A DNA stretch of 64,000 bases from Sialis fuliginosa. Its lineage: Eukaryota > Arthropoda > Insecta > Megaloptera > Sialidae. The translations under genes and the position numbers were made by a program. Below, in pieces: positions 9,495 through 20,655 of the stretch. The notes under the pieces were generated by a model that saw only the letters and a list, made by a program, of their open reading frames with translations, ran no database searches and was not told where the DNA came from. Each line of letters opens with the position of its first letter. The first letter of the stretch is position 1. The stretch spans positions 1,364,001-1,428,000 of the forward strand of contig OY540815.1 of the NCBI GenBank assembly GCA_961205875.1. The letters are read 5' to 3'.

Positions 9495-10114
9495 CACAAT
9501 ACATAAATATATAACAATGAAACTAACCGTAAAAATAAAAAAAACTATTGAGAACAACAAGTATCTAATACTATCCACCACTAAATTATTTAAAAAATCA
9601 CATTGCACCATCTCTGCAGGGTTCATTTAACAAACAAAGATAGATATATTGCTACTGGAATCAAAGAAAGATATTTTCATTAAAAAAATGTGACGGCGTG
9701 TTCTTAATTAATATCTTGAAATAAAAAAGCAATATTGATTATTAAGTGTATTGATTATGTCAAAGATATGATAAAATACGACGGAATAATTTTAATCCTG
9801 GATGTTCTGGGTAAAAAATAGCACCATTATAGCTTTTATAATAGACCCTTAAATACCGGTAGAGGTATGAAAATTGCTGTAGAAGTTCTTGCTTTGCCAA
9901 CATTTACTTTTCCGCTGATCAAGCACAATTATACCTCATCACAAAATTATTTGAGTAAACTTTGAATGAAACCAGTAATTATTACTTGCTTTCATTTAAA
10001 ATGACACCATAAATTTTATCTGATTAGAAAATTATTTGCTCCTTTAGAAAAGTAAGTTTATAGGTACTTTTATTTCAATCTTGAAATATCTTTAACGTCT
10101 AAATATGATTTATA
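9495..10114. other. Spacer between inverted family C copies
   Basis: No gene could be supported. A 48-codon frame on the minus strand (about 9775-9920, starting MLAKQELLQQ) and a short frame after an acceptor-like TCTCTGCAG at 9611-9619 are visible. Neither has splice partners or a recognisable motif. Confidence 0.35.
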
Positions 10115-10826
10115 TTTTGTTTCCTCGCAATATCGAAGATACGAGAAGCTTTGTGATCATTTCAGATTGGGACAAAAAAAATGTTCTCCAATTTCAAAAT
10201 TTTAAATTTATCTTTCCGTTTCACGTTAAGACAAACACTTTTCGTTCCGTGTCTGTCTGTCTGTCCGTCCGTCCGTGTGTCCGTCTGTCCCCTGAATCCT
10301 TGTCACACGCATAACTCATGAACCATTGAACCGATATTATTGAAACTTGGTCGGATGGTTGGGTCTGGCTTGAGGACGGTTCCATTTCAAAATCATCAAA
10401 ATCGTCTGTAAGGGGAGGGGTGACATCCCAAAATATTTTTTTTTCAAGATGTCTTAAGAACGACACATTTTACGTGAAAATTTTATAGAATATTTTTTGT
10501 AGAGCATTAAATTTCCTATAATATGGGTCTACAATGTTTGTTATAAAATATTCCCTTACAAAGATTTATCTAAATTTATTTAAAAATTCGTGTTTTGTTT
10601 TTCAAAATTGATATTTGCTTGGACATATTATATGTCATTTTGACATTCGTCAAAAAATTTAAAATATACGAAAAAATAATCAGGTGTAAAATTGTATAAA
10701 AATTAAATAGTTAACCAATTCCAGGCAATTTATTTCAACACTTTTGGTTTTTATTTAAATTGTTTAATAATTAACTACCTTCGGGGAATTTAGCACGAGG
10801 AAGCACTGTGATTTACTTGGCAGATG
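10115..10826 (-). repeat. Family C repeat, copy 3 (inverted)
   Basis: This is the reverse complement of copy 2, from TTTCCTCGCAATATCGAAGA through CCGTGTCTGTCTGTCTGTCC to AGCACTGTGATTTACTTGGC. Together with copy 2 it makes a ~700-bp-armed inverted repeat. Confidence 0.8.
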
Positions 10827-10964
10827 TTTTTTTGATAATGATACCAACTACCCCAAATTAAAGAATAGAACCTTATGGTTAAAAAATAAGTTATTATAGA
10901 ATTATTTATAACAGAAATATTCTATAAACATTTTAAACAGAAATTAATTGTAAAAAAAAATATT

Positions 10965-11190
10965 TTTTGAAATAATTTGTCTTGTAAAAACTGACTAAAA
11001 AACAGAAAATAAAATTCAGTTAGACTTTTTGATTTTGTTCATACTAGAAGAGTTTAAAAATGCCTCTTCTAGTATGAACAAAAACAACTTTTTTAAAATG
11101 CAATATTTAGTACGAAAAGAGTCTGACCGAATTTTGTTTTATTTTTTAGTTTTTAAAAGGCAAATTATTTAAAAAAAAGTTTTTTTGTAA
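10965..11190. repeat. Palindromic sequence with perfect 16-bp hairpin core
   Basis: GTTCATACTAGAAGAG (11037-11052) and CTCTTCTAGTATGAAC (11064-11079) are perfect inverses around an 11-base loop. Weaker pairing continues outward (AAAATTCAGTTAGACTTTT against AGAGTCTGACCGAATTTT). The same CTCTAGTATGAACAAAA word occurs inside the hAT MITE at 19364-19660, suggesting a related element that has lost its ends. Confidence 0.6.
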
Positions 11191-11410
11191 TTTAGTTGTA
11201 CACATAATTTAAGATGCAAATCAAAACGTATAAAAATACTGAAAATATTATATTTTATTTTGCTACGAAAGAAATCCTGAATTAAGCTTAAAATTTTAGA
11301 CGTCACACCGTATAGTATAGTAGGAAGGATATATCGCCAGCCTTTTGACGATACCTGCTAACTGCATTTTTTGCTGGAGAGCATAATTACAGTATCAATT
11401 AGTATGGTGC

Positions 11411-12048
11411 AGCGTGCTAAATTCACCAAAGAGAATTAATTATTGAACAATTTAAATAAAAACCGATGCTCAGATACATTGCTTAAAATTGGTTAACCAT
11501 TTAATTTTTATACAATTTTACTAAAAAATATTAGTTCGAAATTTTTCTTAAGACGCACCTGATTATTTTTTCGTACATATATTTTTAATTTTTTGACAAT
11601 TTCAATCTAAATCTAAGTCAAAATGACAGTTAATATATCAAAGTAAATATCATTTAAAAAAAAAAACACGATTTAAAAAAAATAAATTTAGATAAATCTT
11701 TGTAAGGGAATATTTTACAACAAACGTGTCGTTCTTGAGATATCTTGAAAAAATAAATATTTTGAAGTGTCACCCCTCCCCCTTACACACGATTTAGATG
11801 ATTTTGAAATGGAACCAGCCTCAAGCCAGACCCAACCATCCGACCAAGTTTCAATAATATCGGTTCAGTGATTCATGAGTTATGCGTGTGATAAGGATTC
11901 AGGGGACAGACGGACACACGGACAGACAGACACGGAACGAAAAGTGTTTGTCTTGACGTGAAACGGAAAGATCAATCATTTTTTTTTTGTCTCAATCTAA
12001 AACGATCACAAAGCTTCTCGTATCTTCGATATTGCGAGGAAGCAAAAA
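11411..12048 (+). repeat. Family C repeat, copy 4 (internally deleted)
   Basis: It begins GTGCTAAATTCACCAAAGAG and ends TTGCGAGGAAGCAAAA. It lacks the segment with ACGTTGTAGACCCATATTAT between the CAAACGT word and CGTTCTTGAGATATC, and most of the stretch after GAAACGGAAAGAT. Confidence 0.75.
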
Positions 12049-12149
12049 CGCAATCAATAAAACTGCAAAAAACATATAGAGGGATGATACAATTTAAAGG
12101 CAAGTTAATCTATCACATCATAAAAAATAAGTGTAAATCTACGGGTTAC

Positions 12150-12480
12150 ACATTTTATAATGTAACTACCAACGTGGTATTTACGAGTACGGGCTCACGC
12201 GAGAGTGAGACGGAAGGATGCTGCTAGACACACAATGTGGGCATCCCTTGCAAACGGCAGGACTCTAGGGACGCGCCTTTGGTGCCCTCCGCAATCCCTC
12301 ACCGTCTCCTTCTCCCCCTCTCCCCTCCCCTCCACTATAACTTCCGTCGACTGCATTGCAATTTCCTTCGTAGACGGGTTATTTTTGTGCCGAGTCGCGG
12401 GATTAAGAACCGGAGACGATTGTCAAGATAATGTGCAATACCGAATCTCCTTCTCGTATGGATATATTTATGACACACTA
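12150..12480. promoter_or_regulatory. G+C-rich island with pyrimidine tract, function unknown
   Basis: The stretch is far richer in G+C and CpG than its surroundings (CGCGAGAGTGAGACGG, GACGCGCC, CCGTCGACTG, GAGTCGCGGGA) and carries a C/T tract near 12308-12335. Several frames are open on both strands because stop codons are rare in such sequence. A promoter or first exon is possible, but no start site, donor or protein motif stands out. Confidence 0.3.
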
Positions 12481-12628
12481 TTTCCATTTCTCTCAACGGG
12501 TGAGCCGTAAATATTGTTAGTACTATTGACAAGTGTCATCATAAACACTCAGACGGGATATGTATTAACTTTGGTTTGATATCGCAATATCCGTATGGAA
12601 TAAAATCAGAAATAATTAAAATCAATAA

Positions 12629-12668
12629 GGTACTGGTACCAGTCTTGGTAGCTTAAAGAGCAAGGTAC
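12629..12668 (+). mobile_element. Family A MITE, left-end fragment
   Basis: Only the first ~40 bases remain (AGGTACTGGTACCAGTCTTG then AGAGCAAGG). It abuts the start of family B, which probably removed or replaced the rest. Confidence 0.6.
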
Positions 12669-12671
12669 ATA

Positions 12672-13030
12672 CATGTTAGTATAGGAGCCAGCTGCAAAAT
12701 CGGTGTAGGTTTAACAACCGTCTGCCATTATGGTTACTTTGAAGTACTCACTCAGACAAAGCTCGGTCCATCAGCTTGTTTAATAGATAGGGCCCACGAA
12801 AAATACGCAAAAAAATAGCGTAGCAACCGTTTGGATGTGACGGTTGCTAAAAGATGTTTTGGATATAGGTTCCTACGGCAGAAAATTTTTCCTAGGGGTT
12901 TTAATTACCGGGGCCCCTCAAAATTTCAACCCCTGGTGCAAAATGTTTATTTGGACGTACACTTACATAAAAACATAATGGTAGAATTTTTTATGTAGGG
13001 ACTTCGGTGCTTTAAGGCCTACAGTTGTTG
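12672..13030 (+). repeat. Family B dispersed repeat, copy 1
   Basis: It shares TTAGTATAGGAGCCAGCTG, AAGTACTCACTCAGACAAAG, ATAGATAGGGCCCACGAAAA, a TAACAACCGTTT..GACGGTTGCT hairpin, AAAATGTTTATTTGGACGTA and TTACATAAAAACATAATGG with 63489-64000. This copy lacks the ~14 bases ACGATGAGTCCGGT present at the other locus. Class unknown. Confidence 0.65.
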
Positions 13031-13291
13031 TAATGTCCTGTACTACAGACAAGCTAGCAAAAATTTGCTAACTATTGCAAGCGTTTTTAAATAAGATATT
13101 GGAATTTAGTGCAGTGATACTTATAATTTTTATAATATCACCACTGTTTTAATATCATTGGTGTTTAATTACCACGTGTGCGTGAAACTTGTTCAGCACT
13201 TCATGAAACTTTAAGAGAACTGTCATATAAGTTTGATGCCCCATTTTAAAGTTTTGGCAAGCTAGCAAATTTTGTTAGCTAGGCTGTAATA

Positions 13292-13839
13292 AGGTACTGG
13301 CACCAGTTATGTCCGTTATAAGAGCAAGGTTTATTGTTTTTGTGTTTGACGGGCTTCTTTTTTGTGATTCTCATGAACTCATGTTACTAATAAAACAAGT
13401 AACTCTTTATTTAAACAATTTAATTACCAAAGTCCGAAAATATAATTTGTTTTTTTTTTTTTAATTATAACCTTTTATTTTGTTTATGTTCCTTCTCCAG
13501 TAATGGATAAAGAAAAACCAGGACACTTTCTAATGATAACAAAATGGTAAGTATTACGACACAAAAGATATAAAAGAAAGAATCGTCAAATTTGAAACAA
13601 TTTAAAGCAGTTGTTATGGTAATATAATAGATAATTAATAAATAAATTATACTAATAATTAGTTTAAATGTCCACCATTTTGATACCTATTGGCCGATTG
13701 TTATCAAATCACGCTGTAAGACAGTTAAATATATATAGATTAATATTTAGAAATGGTAGTTATCAAATATCAACAAATATTTCTAATTCAGTACATTTAA
13801 TTTAAAAATAGCAATTACTGGGGTCATATCCAAGACCGG
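13292..13839 (+). mobile_element. Family A MITE, copy 2 (right end lost)
   Basis: It begins AGGTACTGGCACCAGTTATG after TA. Homology stops at CAAGACCGG (13831-13839), so the right terminal repeat is missing. Confidence 0.75.
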
Positions 13840-14001
13840 ACATAAGTTTATTTTCTTAAATTTTTAACAAACACTGTTATTCAAAGTAAGTTTATTTTGC
13901 AATTCAAGTTGACATAAACATAATAACACATTTTATGACATTATTGCGATAATCAAATAATGATGCATTTTTAAACAACGTTATTATAAATAAATGACTA
14001 A

Positions 14002-14249
14002 TGCCCGGTATTATCAACCAATTTAAGGCTCCTTTAGCGCTAAATGCTCCTTTAACCTAAATTTTGTATATTACAAACGTGATTTAAATCAATATTTACG
14101 CTATCAATTCAAAATTGACATAATATGCGTTGTAAAAACAGAGTGCAGAAAATTAAAAATCAATTTAATTAAATATATTATGCTTGGTTCTGTAGAAAAT
14201 ATAACAGTTAGTTAAAGGAGTATTTAGTTAAACTTGATAATACCGGGCG
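14002..14249. mobile_element. Family L MITE with TAA duplication (Harbinger-like)
   Basis: Ends TGCCCGGTATTATCAA and TTGATAATACCGGGCG are inverted repeats, flanked by TAA at 13999-14001 and 14250-14252. Subterminal GCGCTAAATGCTCCTTTAA on the left is echoed by GTTAAAGGAGTATTTAG on the right. A 3-bp TAA/TTA duplication is characteristic of PIF/Harbinger. A diverged copy is at 30671-30898. Confidence 0.75.
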
Positions 14250-14858
14250 TAAAGGTATTTATGTATGTTGCACTGTTCATTTATGTGTATTATATTATAT
14301 ACAGTATAAAACATTGTAAGCAGTGATTCTAGAGAATGGAGAAATATTTTTCTTTGTTAGTAAAATATATATAGGCTGTTTTCAAAATATATTGCAGCAC
14401 TTGAGAAACGTGGTTTGTTATACAAAAGAAGTAAGAGGTTCCTTCAGACATTTATTTTAACCCGCTTTCTTCTAGAGTTATATTCAGTATTTTTCATACG
14501 TGTTAGTAGCACAAAGTTAAAAAAAAAAATGTTGGAGAGTATTAATAAATTCGTTTATTTAAAAATTGCAGTTTAATTACTATTTTTGTTTTTATAATAG
14601 GCTTGTATTTAAATGCACTTTTTTAAATCATTTCACTGAAAATGTTAAAGCATGTGCTTTATACACTCGAATATAAATTTTAATACATTACACTAAAAAT
14701 TAATACTTTGTACAATTTCAGTATCAACCAATGATAATTTAGACCAGGTAGGTATGGGCCCGTGGACATTTAGAATTATATGTAGTTTTTTTTGTTCTTA
14801 ATTTTTTTCCTAAAAAAATTTTACTAGAATTTAAGCTAAGATTTTTTTATGTGGCTGC
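14250..14858. other. A+T-rich stretch with shared repeat words
   Basis: No gene supported. TTGTATTTAAATGCACTxTTTT and ATCATTT near 14600-14635 recur near 36685. CAGTATCAACCAAT near 14720 recurs near 44431, next to the long inverted element. Confidence 0.35.
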
Positions 14859-14929
14859 CCCCCCCCCCCCCCTTCTGAACTTGCACCCCGAGCTGCCGCC
14901 CAGCCCCCCTTCCTAAAGCCAGCATTGCT
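14859..14929. mobile_element. hAT-type MITE end with poly-C run
   Basis: A run of about 14 C is followed by CTGCCGCCCAG and CCTAAAGCCAGCATTGCTG. The last word inverts to CAGCAATGCTGGCTTTAGG, the same start type as the elements at 1885 and 55968. The opposite terminus was not located. Confidence 0.45.
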
Positions 14930-15017
14930 GTTATACATTAACAAAATAAGCAACGAATATAATAAATATAAAAATTTAACCGTTGTATCTTTAGCATTAA
15001 TTCTTTTATTATAAAAA

Positions 15018-15085
15018 ATACGAGAAGCTTTGCGATCACTTTTTTAAGAAAAATTGTTTTCTGATTTCAAAATTTTCACTCGATT
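15018..15085 (-). repeat. Family C repeat fragment
   Basis: ATACGAGAAGCTTTGCGATC, GTTTTCTGATTTCAAAATTT match the inverted right end of family C. Confidence 0.5.
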
Positions 15086-15109
15086 TTTTTTTTATAATCG
15101 GTTTAGTAT

Positions 15110-15300
15110 TAAACGTATTTAATACTAAACCAATTATAAAATTTCATAACTGTATGGATTCTCAAAATATTAAATAAAAACTGTAGCTCCCTCGCGAAGA
15201 ATTTCCGGACACATGTTTATATGAACTTTTTTCTTGAAATATTTTTCTCGATCAACTGTTCAAGTTTGTTCCACCTGATATGTATAATAAACACAATTCA
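15110..15300. repeat. Single arm related to the 44.2-45.2 kb inverted element
   Basis: The text CTCAAAATATTAAATAAAAACTG, CCTCGCGAAGAATTTCCGGA, CACATGTTTATATGAAC and TCGATCAACTGTTCAAGTTT matches the right arm at 44995-45205. A 20-base palindrome of AATACTAAAC and GTTTAGTATT words lies at its left. No opposite arm was found here. Confidence 0.5.
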
Positions 15301-15589
15301 ATGTCCCTAATATAATTATAAATTTTTGTTAATATTATTTTATTATAAAAAAATTACGTATTTTTTTAAGGTCAATTAATGTTATAATTACAATCATACT
15401 TATGCTGCAAAAAATGTTAAAAAATTGCATTTGTGTTATAAGATGATTGTTTCCATTACAATTTTTGCTAATAAAATATTATATCATAATTATTATATTT
15501 ATGTTTAATTTTTTAAACAAAAATAACGTATATTATTTACGAATTTCTTAACTAGAAAACAGTAATAAAATTTAAAAATTCCGAAAAAA

Positions 15590-16335
15590 TTCGGCCGGAA
15601 TTTACTATTTCCGGCCAGAACCAGAAAAAATCGTTAATTCCGGCCGGACCGAAATTCCGGTACATTCCTAATATTTAAGTATAATTAATATAATATAATA
15701 AAAGAAAAATATTGATATATGTGGCTGTGGAACTGATATTATCTTTTTTATATTACGATAGACAGGAAACCTTTTGTAGTAGTAAAGATTGCTTGAAAAC
15801 TTACAAGAACAAGTTAATATAAAGTTTGCGAGCAAATTCAGTATATAAAATTTTTGAAGAGCAAAGTAAATACAATAGACAGGAACTCACATAAAATGTT
15901 ATGTCATTTATATAACTGCAATTTTATAAAATGTATTTTCCATAAATTCTTTACTGCTATGTAATATGGCAATCACTTACTCCACTATAGTGATAAAATT
16001 AAAGAGCATAAGAATAATAATAATAACGGTTTTGGAGAACCATACATGACTTCCATGTTCTTTAATATCTTATTAAATAATTTTTAGTATGTTTATGAAA
16101 AATTTAAATGGGATTTGTGAGAAATAAAACTCACCCTTGTTTTATGAGTATTAGTTTTCTAATATCTAATATCAATAATATAATATACATTTGTTGATGT
16201 AATGTATATAGGTATTTATTAGTGGTATTTATATAGGTAATTTGAAAATTTGAATTTAAGTGTATTTGTTTACAAGGCAACATGAATTAGTAGACATATT
16301 TACATATTAAATATTTCACCCCTTCAATGAGTGTA
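15590..16335. repeat. Family P repeat, copy 1, with hAT-like end
   Basis: AATTCCGGCCGG words lead to ATTCCGGTACATTCCTA (15651-15667), which inverts to TAGGAATGTACCGGAAT, a hAT-like terminus. From 16085 on, TTTAAATGGGATTTGTGAGA, ATATCAATAATATAATATAC and AAGGCAACATGAATT recur at 20120-20655, where the end reads GAATTCCGGTACACCTCTA. The opposite terminus is unidentified. Confidence 0.5.
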
Positions 16336-16439
16336 TAGGCACGTATAAAAAATAAGGGTCCTTTAGGTTCGATTGAACTACAAGTGTACCAAGTCGTTCA
16401 CTTTTTAGACGATAATCGGTACAAAATTTCAAATATTTC

Positions 16440-16700
16440 CAAAACCTTTAATCTCATTAGGACCAAAATCAATAGATCTGTAGTACTTACCTACTGAAAT
16501 AAACATTTTCCCCAAAAATAGTTCAAGCTATCGTGAACGAAAGATTATTTTATATTCAGACGCATGCACAGTCGCCATGCGGAAATCAACTTTTCTTTAC
16601 GTTTTGAAGGTAGTACAATCAGAATCTGCTCCTACTCGAACACGATTTTTTGATGGTATTACAATACTTCCATTTCTTTCGAACATGTAAGTAAAAATAT
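16440..16700 (+). repeat. Family F repeat, copy 2
   Basis: It shares CGCCATGCGGAAATCAACTT, ACGTTTTGAAGGTAGTACAA and TTCCATTTCTTTCGAACATG with 7430-7790. Confidence 0.65.
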
Positions 16701-17727
16701 CTCTATATATAAAAATTAATGTTCGTTTGTATGAGGCTTATAGACTGAACCGATTTCAGTGCGGTTTTCACCATTTTTCTGTGAAGTAAATTTTATGAAA
16801 ACCTAAAATTTAACATGAAAAGGTTTATAAAAACATAGTACCTAACCATGGAATACAGAATTCTATAATTTACTGTTTCAATATTTTATTTTAATTTTTT
16901 ATCATTTTTAAAAAAATTCTCTGTTTAGCTATATAAATAGTACTATGTAATTGTATGTAACTATAAATATACATCCTTTGTTAAAGTACATCTAAAACAC
17001 CTATATTTCATGTTAATATTGAAACTGACTTTTAAACCGCAAAATCTAATTTAATATATAATTACAGTATATAATGTTCATTATAATGTACAAAAACAAC
17101 AAAAATATTATAAAATAATGCTTTTGAATGAAGTTCTTTTGTTGATTACATAATAAGACCCATGCTTCATATATATAATATGTATAAATTCTTGAGGCAA
17201 ATAAAATGAAGACTCAAACTTTTATGATATTTCTTTTTAAGCCAATCTGAGTACCTTTTGAAGAGAGCAAGTGTAAGTCTTGACTCTTCCCCACACCACA
17301 AGAGTTAGGGTGAGTGAGAAAAGTACGTCTTGTTCGTTACGGGAAGTGAGGAAGCGATCGAACGTTAGCTTTTTCTTGCGAAATTAAATGTCGTGAAAAT
17401 TTGTTTCTTTTTCATAAATATTTTATGGAAATCTCTTTTACGAATAAGAGGTATTTATTTTTCGTTTATTTGTTAAGATAATTTTCATAAGAAGATTTTC
17501 ATTTAAAAAACTAATTAAAAAATTTGTTTGTTTTCTTTTTCTCTTATTGGTAAAATATTTTTGATTGGATTTTTCAATACGCATTTTTATGAAAATTGTG
17601 ATTTTTTAAGAGGGCCATATGGCCGGAGCCTCTAAAGCTTCAGGAGCCCCGGCAACCCGAAAATTATTTGTATTTTATATAAATATTTCTAATTTATATT
17701 ATCTTACATTTGCCAGTTATTCTTAAC
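16701..17727. other. Low-information stretch ahead of the hAT remnant
   Basis: It opens with ATCTCTATATATAAAAATTA, AACCGATTTCAGTGCGGTTT, text typical of dispersed insect repeats. A 31-base open segment sits between ATTTCTTTTTAAG (to 17235) and GTAAGT near 17266, but has no partner exon. GGGGCCATATGGCCGGAGCC-like text near 17610 may belong to the hAT remnant that follows. Confidence 0.3.
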
Positions 17728-17953
17728 ATGTTTTTGAGTTTATCCGTTTCTGTTGCTTCTGCTGAAAGAAGCTTTGATACCCTAAACATTTTCTAACAGT
17801 TCGACAATGTCTCAGGAAAGACTAAATGGTTATTGTCAATCCTTAATACATATAAATTGTTACTATGCACGAAAAGTTGATTTTTCAAAAATCATTAAAA
17901 TATTTGCAAATTGTAAAGCGCGCAAAGCATTTTTAAATTATCCTTGTTTTTAA
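17728..17953 (+). pseudogene. hAT transposase C-terminal remnant
   Basis: The translation shows the hAT C-terminal dimerisation signature in two frames: VSVASAERSF (17743-17775), then after a frameshift and stop near 17795, STMSQERLNG and ARKVDFSKIIKIFANCKARK. Intact hAT transposases have 500-700 residues; only about 70 remain. A possible element end CAGGGTCTG lies at 18126-18134, which inverts to CAGACCCTGAGAGAC. The rest of the transposase is absent, so the element is dead. Confidence 0.8.
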
Positions 17954-18285
17954 TTTTTATTGTTTCACAATTTAAGTTGGAGTTTTTCTTTAATTTTTGA
18001 ATATTTAAAAATTATAAGTTTTTTATAATTTTTTTTAATTATAATATTTCCTTACGCTCGCAAAACGGAGGAGGGGTAAAGGATCCTCGAAATGTTGTTT
18101 GGCCCGAGCCCCATTGAAAGTCTCTCAGGGTCTGAGTATAGATATATTAAATTTTTTTTAATATGTTTAGCTTTTTAAACAAGTGATAATGTATACAATT
18201 AATTCAATTGTTTATACAAATGTATTTGTACGGGTAGTAAAGTAGGTATATTTTATATGTGTATATATATAGGTACTTGAAATCT

Positions 18286-18540
18286 TCATAGATTTAGTTT
18301 AAACAATGTATGTAATTCATTCCATAGAAGAACTTGTTTGAATTGAGCAATTTGAGTAAGAGACACACAGAGTAAAATAAATTCCCAGAGCAGTAAAATT
18401 GTTTTATTCATTGCAGTTCTTACATTACAAATTCTACACAATTTAAACTGTTTACTCTCCACTGTTCGTAAAGTCTTCCTTATAGAATATTCTTTCACAC
18501 ATTTGTATTCAGTCCTGTTTCAGGATTTCCAAATTGTAAA
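18286..18540 (-). CDS. Unassigned open frame, doubtful
   Basis: The minus strand is open for about 80 codons between a hAT remnant and family J. The first half is basic and Cys-containing (YKCVKEY, KLCRIC), the second half hydrophobic (KTILLLWEFILLCVSLTQIA). A donor-like AAT|GTAAGA lies inside, near 18424. No acceptor with a good pyrimidine tract and no recognised domain. It may be a real exon, an old transposon piece or chance. Confidence 0.2.
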
Positions 18541-18641
18541 TTTAATTATTTTTCGTCACTGTATTTATATTATCTCTTAAAGATTATACTTAAAAATATG
18601 ATATCTTGTTTTGTGAATTTATAATATACCTACTTACTATA

Positions 18642-19010
18642 GCTGTGCTCGCGGCTTCGCTCGCGTAGACTACGGAATTATTGTTTAGGATTTTTGAAAA
18701 ATATAGTTGAATTATTTTAGATAATTTACACAATTCTCTACTACATTATATTGTTCAATATTTAACGGTTAAGGCAGCGTATTGTAAAAGAGCGTGATGG
18801 CGGAAAACTTTTTTCTGACTTGGTTTACTCCTGTCGTCATTACTTATTCCTTATGTTACCCAACGTAACAAAATATATACTAATACCTAGGCAAAGAACA
18901 TATATCTGAATTAAAAAAAAAAAAAAACACGTAAATCGAATAAGTGGTTCTCGAGTGATAAACGCACTCAGACAGGCATTGCGTTTTTTAATACATAAGA
19001 TGTTTCCTTT
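18642..19010 (+). repeat. Family J repeat, copy 2 (central deletion)
   Basis: It opens TAGCTGTGCTCGCGGCTTCG, CTCGCGTAGACTACGGAATT and ends GTTCTCGAGTGATAAACGC. The centre found at 21000-21470 in copy 3 is missing. GTAAATCGxATAAGTGGTTC is shared. Confidence 0.65.
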
Positions 19011-19077
19011 TTTGAAAGACACCATTGATAAAATTTTGTTTCATTCATAACACCCCATGAGCGTAAAAGTCTGAGAG

Positions 19078-19265
19078 GTGAGCGACAAAATATTGCAACT
19101 ACTTTATAAAGGCTGTTTTTTTGATATTAAGTCACATTTGTGGTGAAGAGATACAGCCTGTCGTCAGTCAGCTGGTTTCGTTAGAGTTTGGCGCGGGGGC
19201 GGCTTTATTTTTGTACAAAATCGATACACGTTGCAACTAGTTTATAAAATCTGAAAATTTATTTG
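19078..19265. repeat. Family H repeat, copy 1
   Basis: ATTGCAACTACTTTATAAAG opens it and GTTGCAACTAGTTTATAAAA closes it as a direct repeat. Between them lie AGATACAGCCTGTCGTCAGT, GTTAGAGTTTGGCGCGGG and GCGGCTTTATTTTTGTA. It matches 32403-32575. Confidence 0.65.
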
Positions 19266-19363
19266 TAAACAGTATACTAAGTAACAACCTCTTTTATCAT
19301 AGTCAACCTTCAAAATCTTGCAACCGGGTGCATCAGCAGTGCGTTTAACTTAACGAGTTTAAC

Positions 19364-19660
19364 CAGTGGCGTAGATAGAGGGGGGGGATTAAGATGATCA
19401 ATCACCCCCCATGAGTTTACTTCATAAGAAAATTTAAAGACATTTTTTAAACTCCTCTAGTATGAACAAAATAGTACAAGTCAAAAGGTAAAATTTGGTA
19501 AATTAAGAGTAAAAAAAAGTCTTCAGTTATTTTTCAATTTTGTATGACCTTTTTTTTTTAGTAATAAGAAGTAGACTAACTACAGTTTATATGATAAAAA
19601 AAAGGTCATTCAATTCACCACTCATATCTCCCCCATCGCAAAAAGCTATCTACGCCACTG
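19364..19660. mobile_element. hAT-type MITE with perfect 8-bp duplication
   Basis: Ends CAGTGGCGTAGATAG (19364) and CTATCTACGCCACTG (to 19660) are perfect 15-bp inverted repeats. AGTTTAAC is duplicated at 19356-19363 and 19661-19668. The flanking host is itself an inverted repeat (ATCTTGCAACCGGGTGCATC on the left, GCGCCCAGTTGCAAGAT on the right), so the MITE landed at the centre of a palindrome. Confidence 0.85.
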
Positions 19661-19699
19661 AGTTTAACACGCTGCTGACGCGCCCAGTTGCAAGATTTT

Positions 19700-19900
19700 A
19701 CAGTGAAATGCAGAAGTGGTCGATCAGTTTTCATTATTGTTAGTAGGCTCCTCCCGTTTCATTATTATAATATTTAAATCATTTCTTCATGTACCAAACA
19801 AATACAGATATTTCGAAACTCATTTTCTAGATAAAGTTTATAGTACATACTCATATATATTTGTGCGATTATATTATTATATAATTTAAGTATTTAAATA
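19700..19900 (-). repeat. Family E repeat, copy 2 (partial)
   Basis: GCAGAAGTGGTCGATCAGTT, GTTAGTAGGCTCCTCCC, ATTTCTTCATGTACCAAACA and ATTTGTGCGATTA match 28030-28250. Confidence 0.6.
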
Positions 19901-20119
19901 TGTTATTATTATTTTTATATTAGATATATTATTATTGATACTATAAATTTAATTACATTTGATCGAAAAGAACGTATGCTATACAAATAATTTAACGAAA
20001 TTATTGCTATACAGAATATGTAGAAAACACAAATTTTATAATTTAATGTATTTTCTTAAAGAAATACCCTATAATACCATATATAATCTATGTATTTATA
20101 TTTAAAATATAATAGTAGT

Positions 20120-20655
20120 GACGTTATACGTGAATTCTGGCCAGAATTCCGGTACACCTCTATTAATTTTATTATCATGCTTGATTTTTCTATCATACAA
20201 ACTAAATTTACAAGTAATATCTATCAATACAATAATCAAGTTAAACAAGTATTGGGTTGGAGTGAGACCCTTTAGGTCCACACAATCAACTTTCCAACAT
20301 GGTATGATTATAAATACTTGAATACTGATTATTTATTGTTTCCAAATAGTTTATGTGAATATTTTTTTTATATGTATATGAAAAATTTTAATGGAATTGG
20401 TCAGAAATAAGACTCATCTTTGTATTATGAATATCAGTTTTCTAATATCCTAATGTCAATAATATAATACACATTTTTAGAATAACTAATTTGACAATTA
20501 GAATTAAATTGCATTTGTTTTGTAAAACGTAACTAGTCTGACAATTTAAATTTAATTGCGTTTGTTTCCAAGGCAACATGAATTGTAGACTTATTTATTA
20601 GTATTTAAAATTCAAATTTTGAGGGTGGTTTTCACCTTTCACCCCTACAATGGCT
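20120..20655. repeat. Family P repeat, copy 2
   Basis: It has GAATTCCGGTACACCTCTA at 20143-20161, and from 20370 on TGGAATTGGTCAGAAATAAG, AGTTTTCTAATATCC and GCAACATGAATTGTAGAC, as in 15590-16335. Confidence 0.5.

Noticed and set aside
9611..9683. Acceptor TCTCTGCAG followed by a 20-codon frame to TAA
   Set aside because: No upstream exon or donor in a matching phase; such short frames are frequent.
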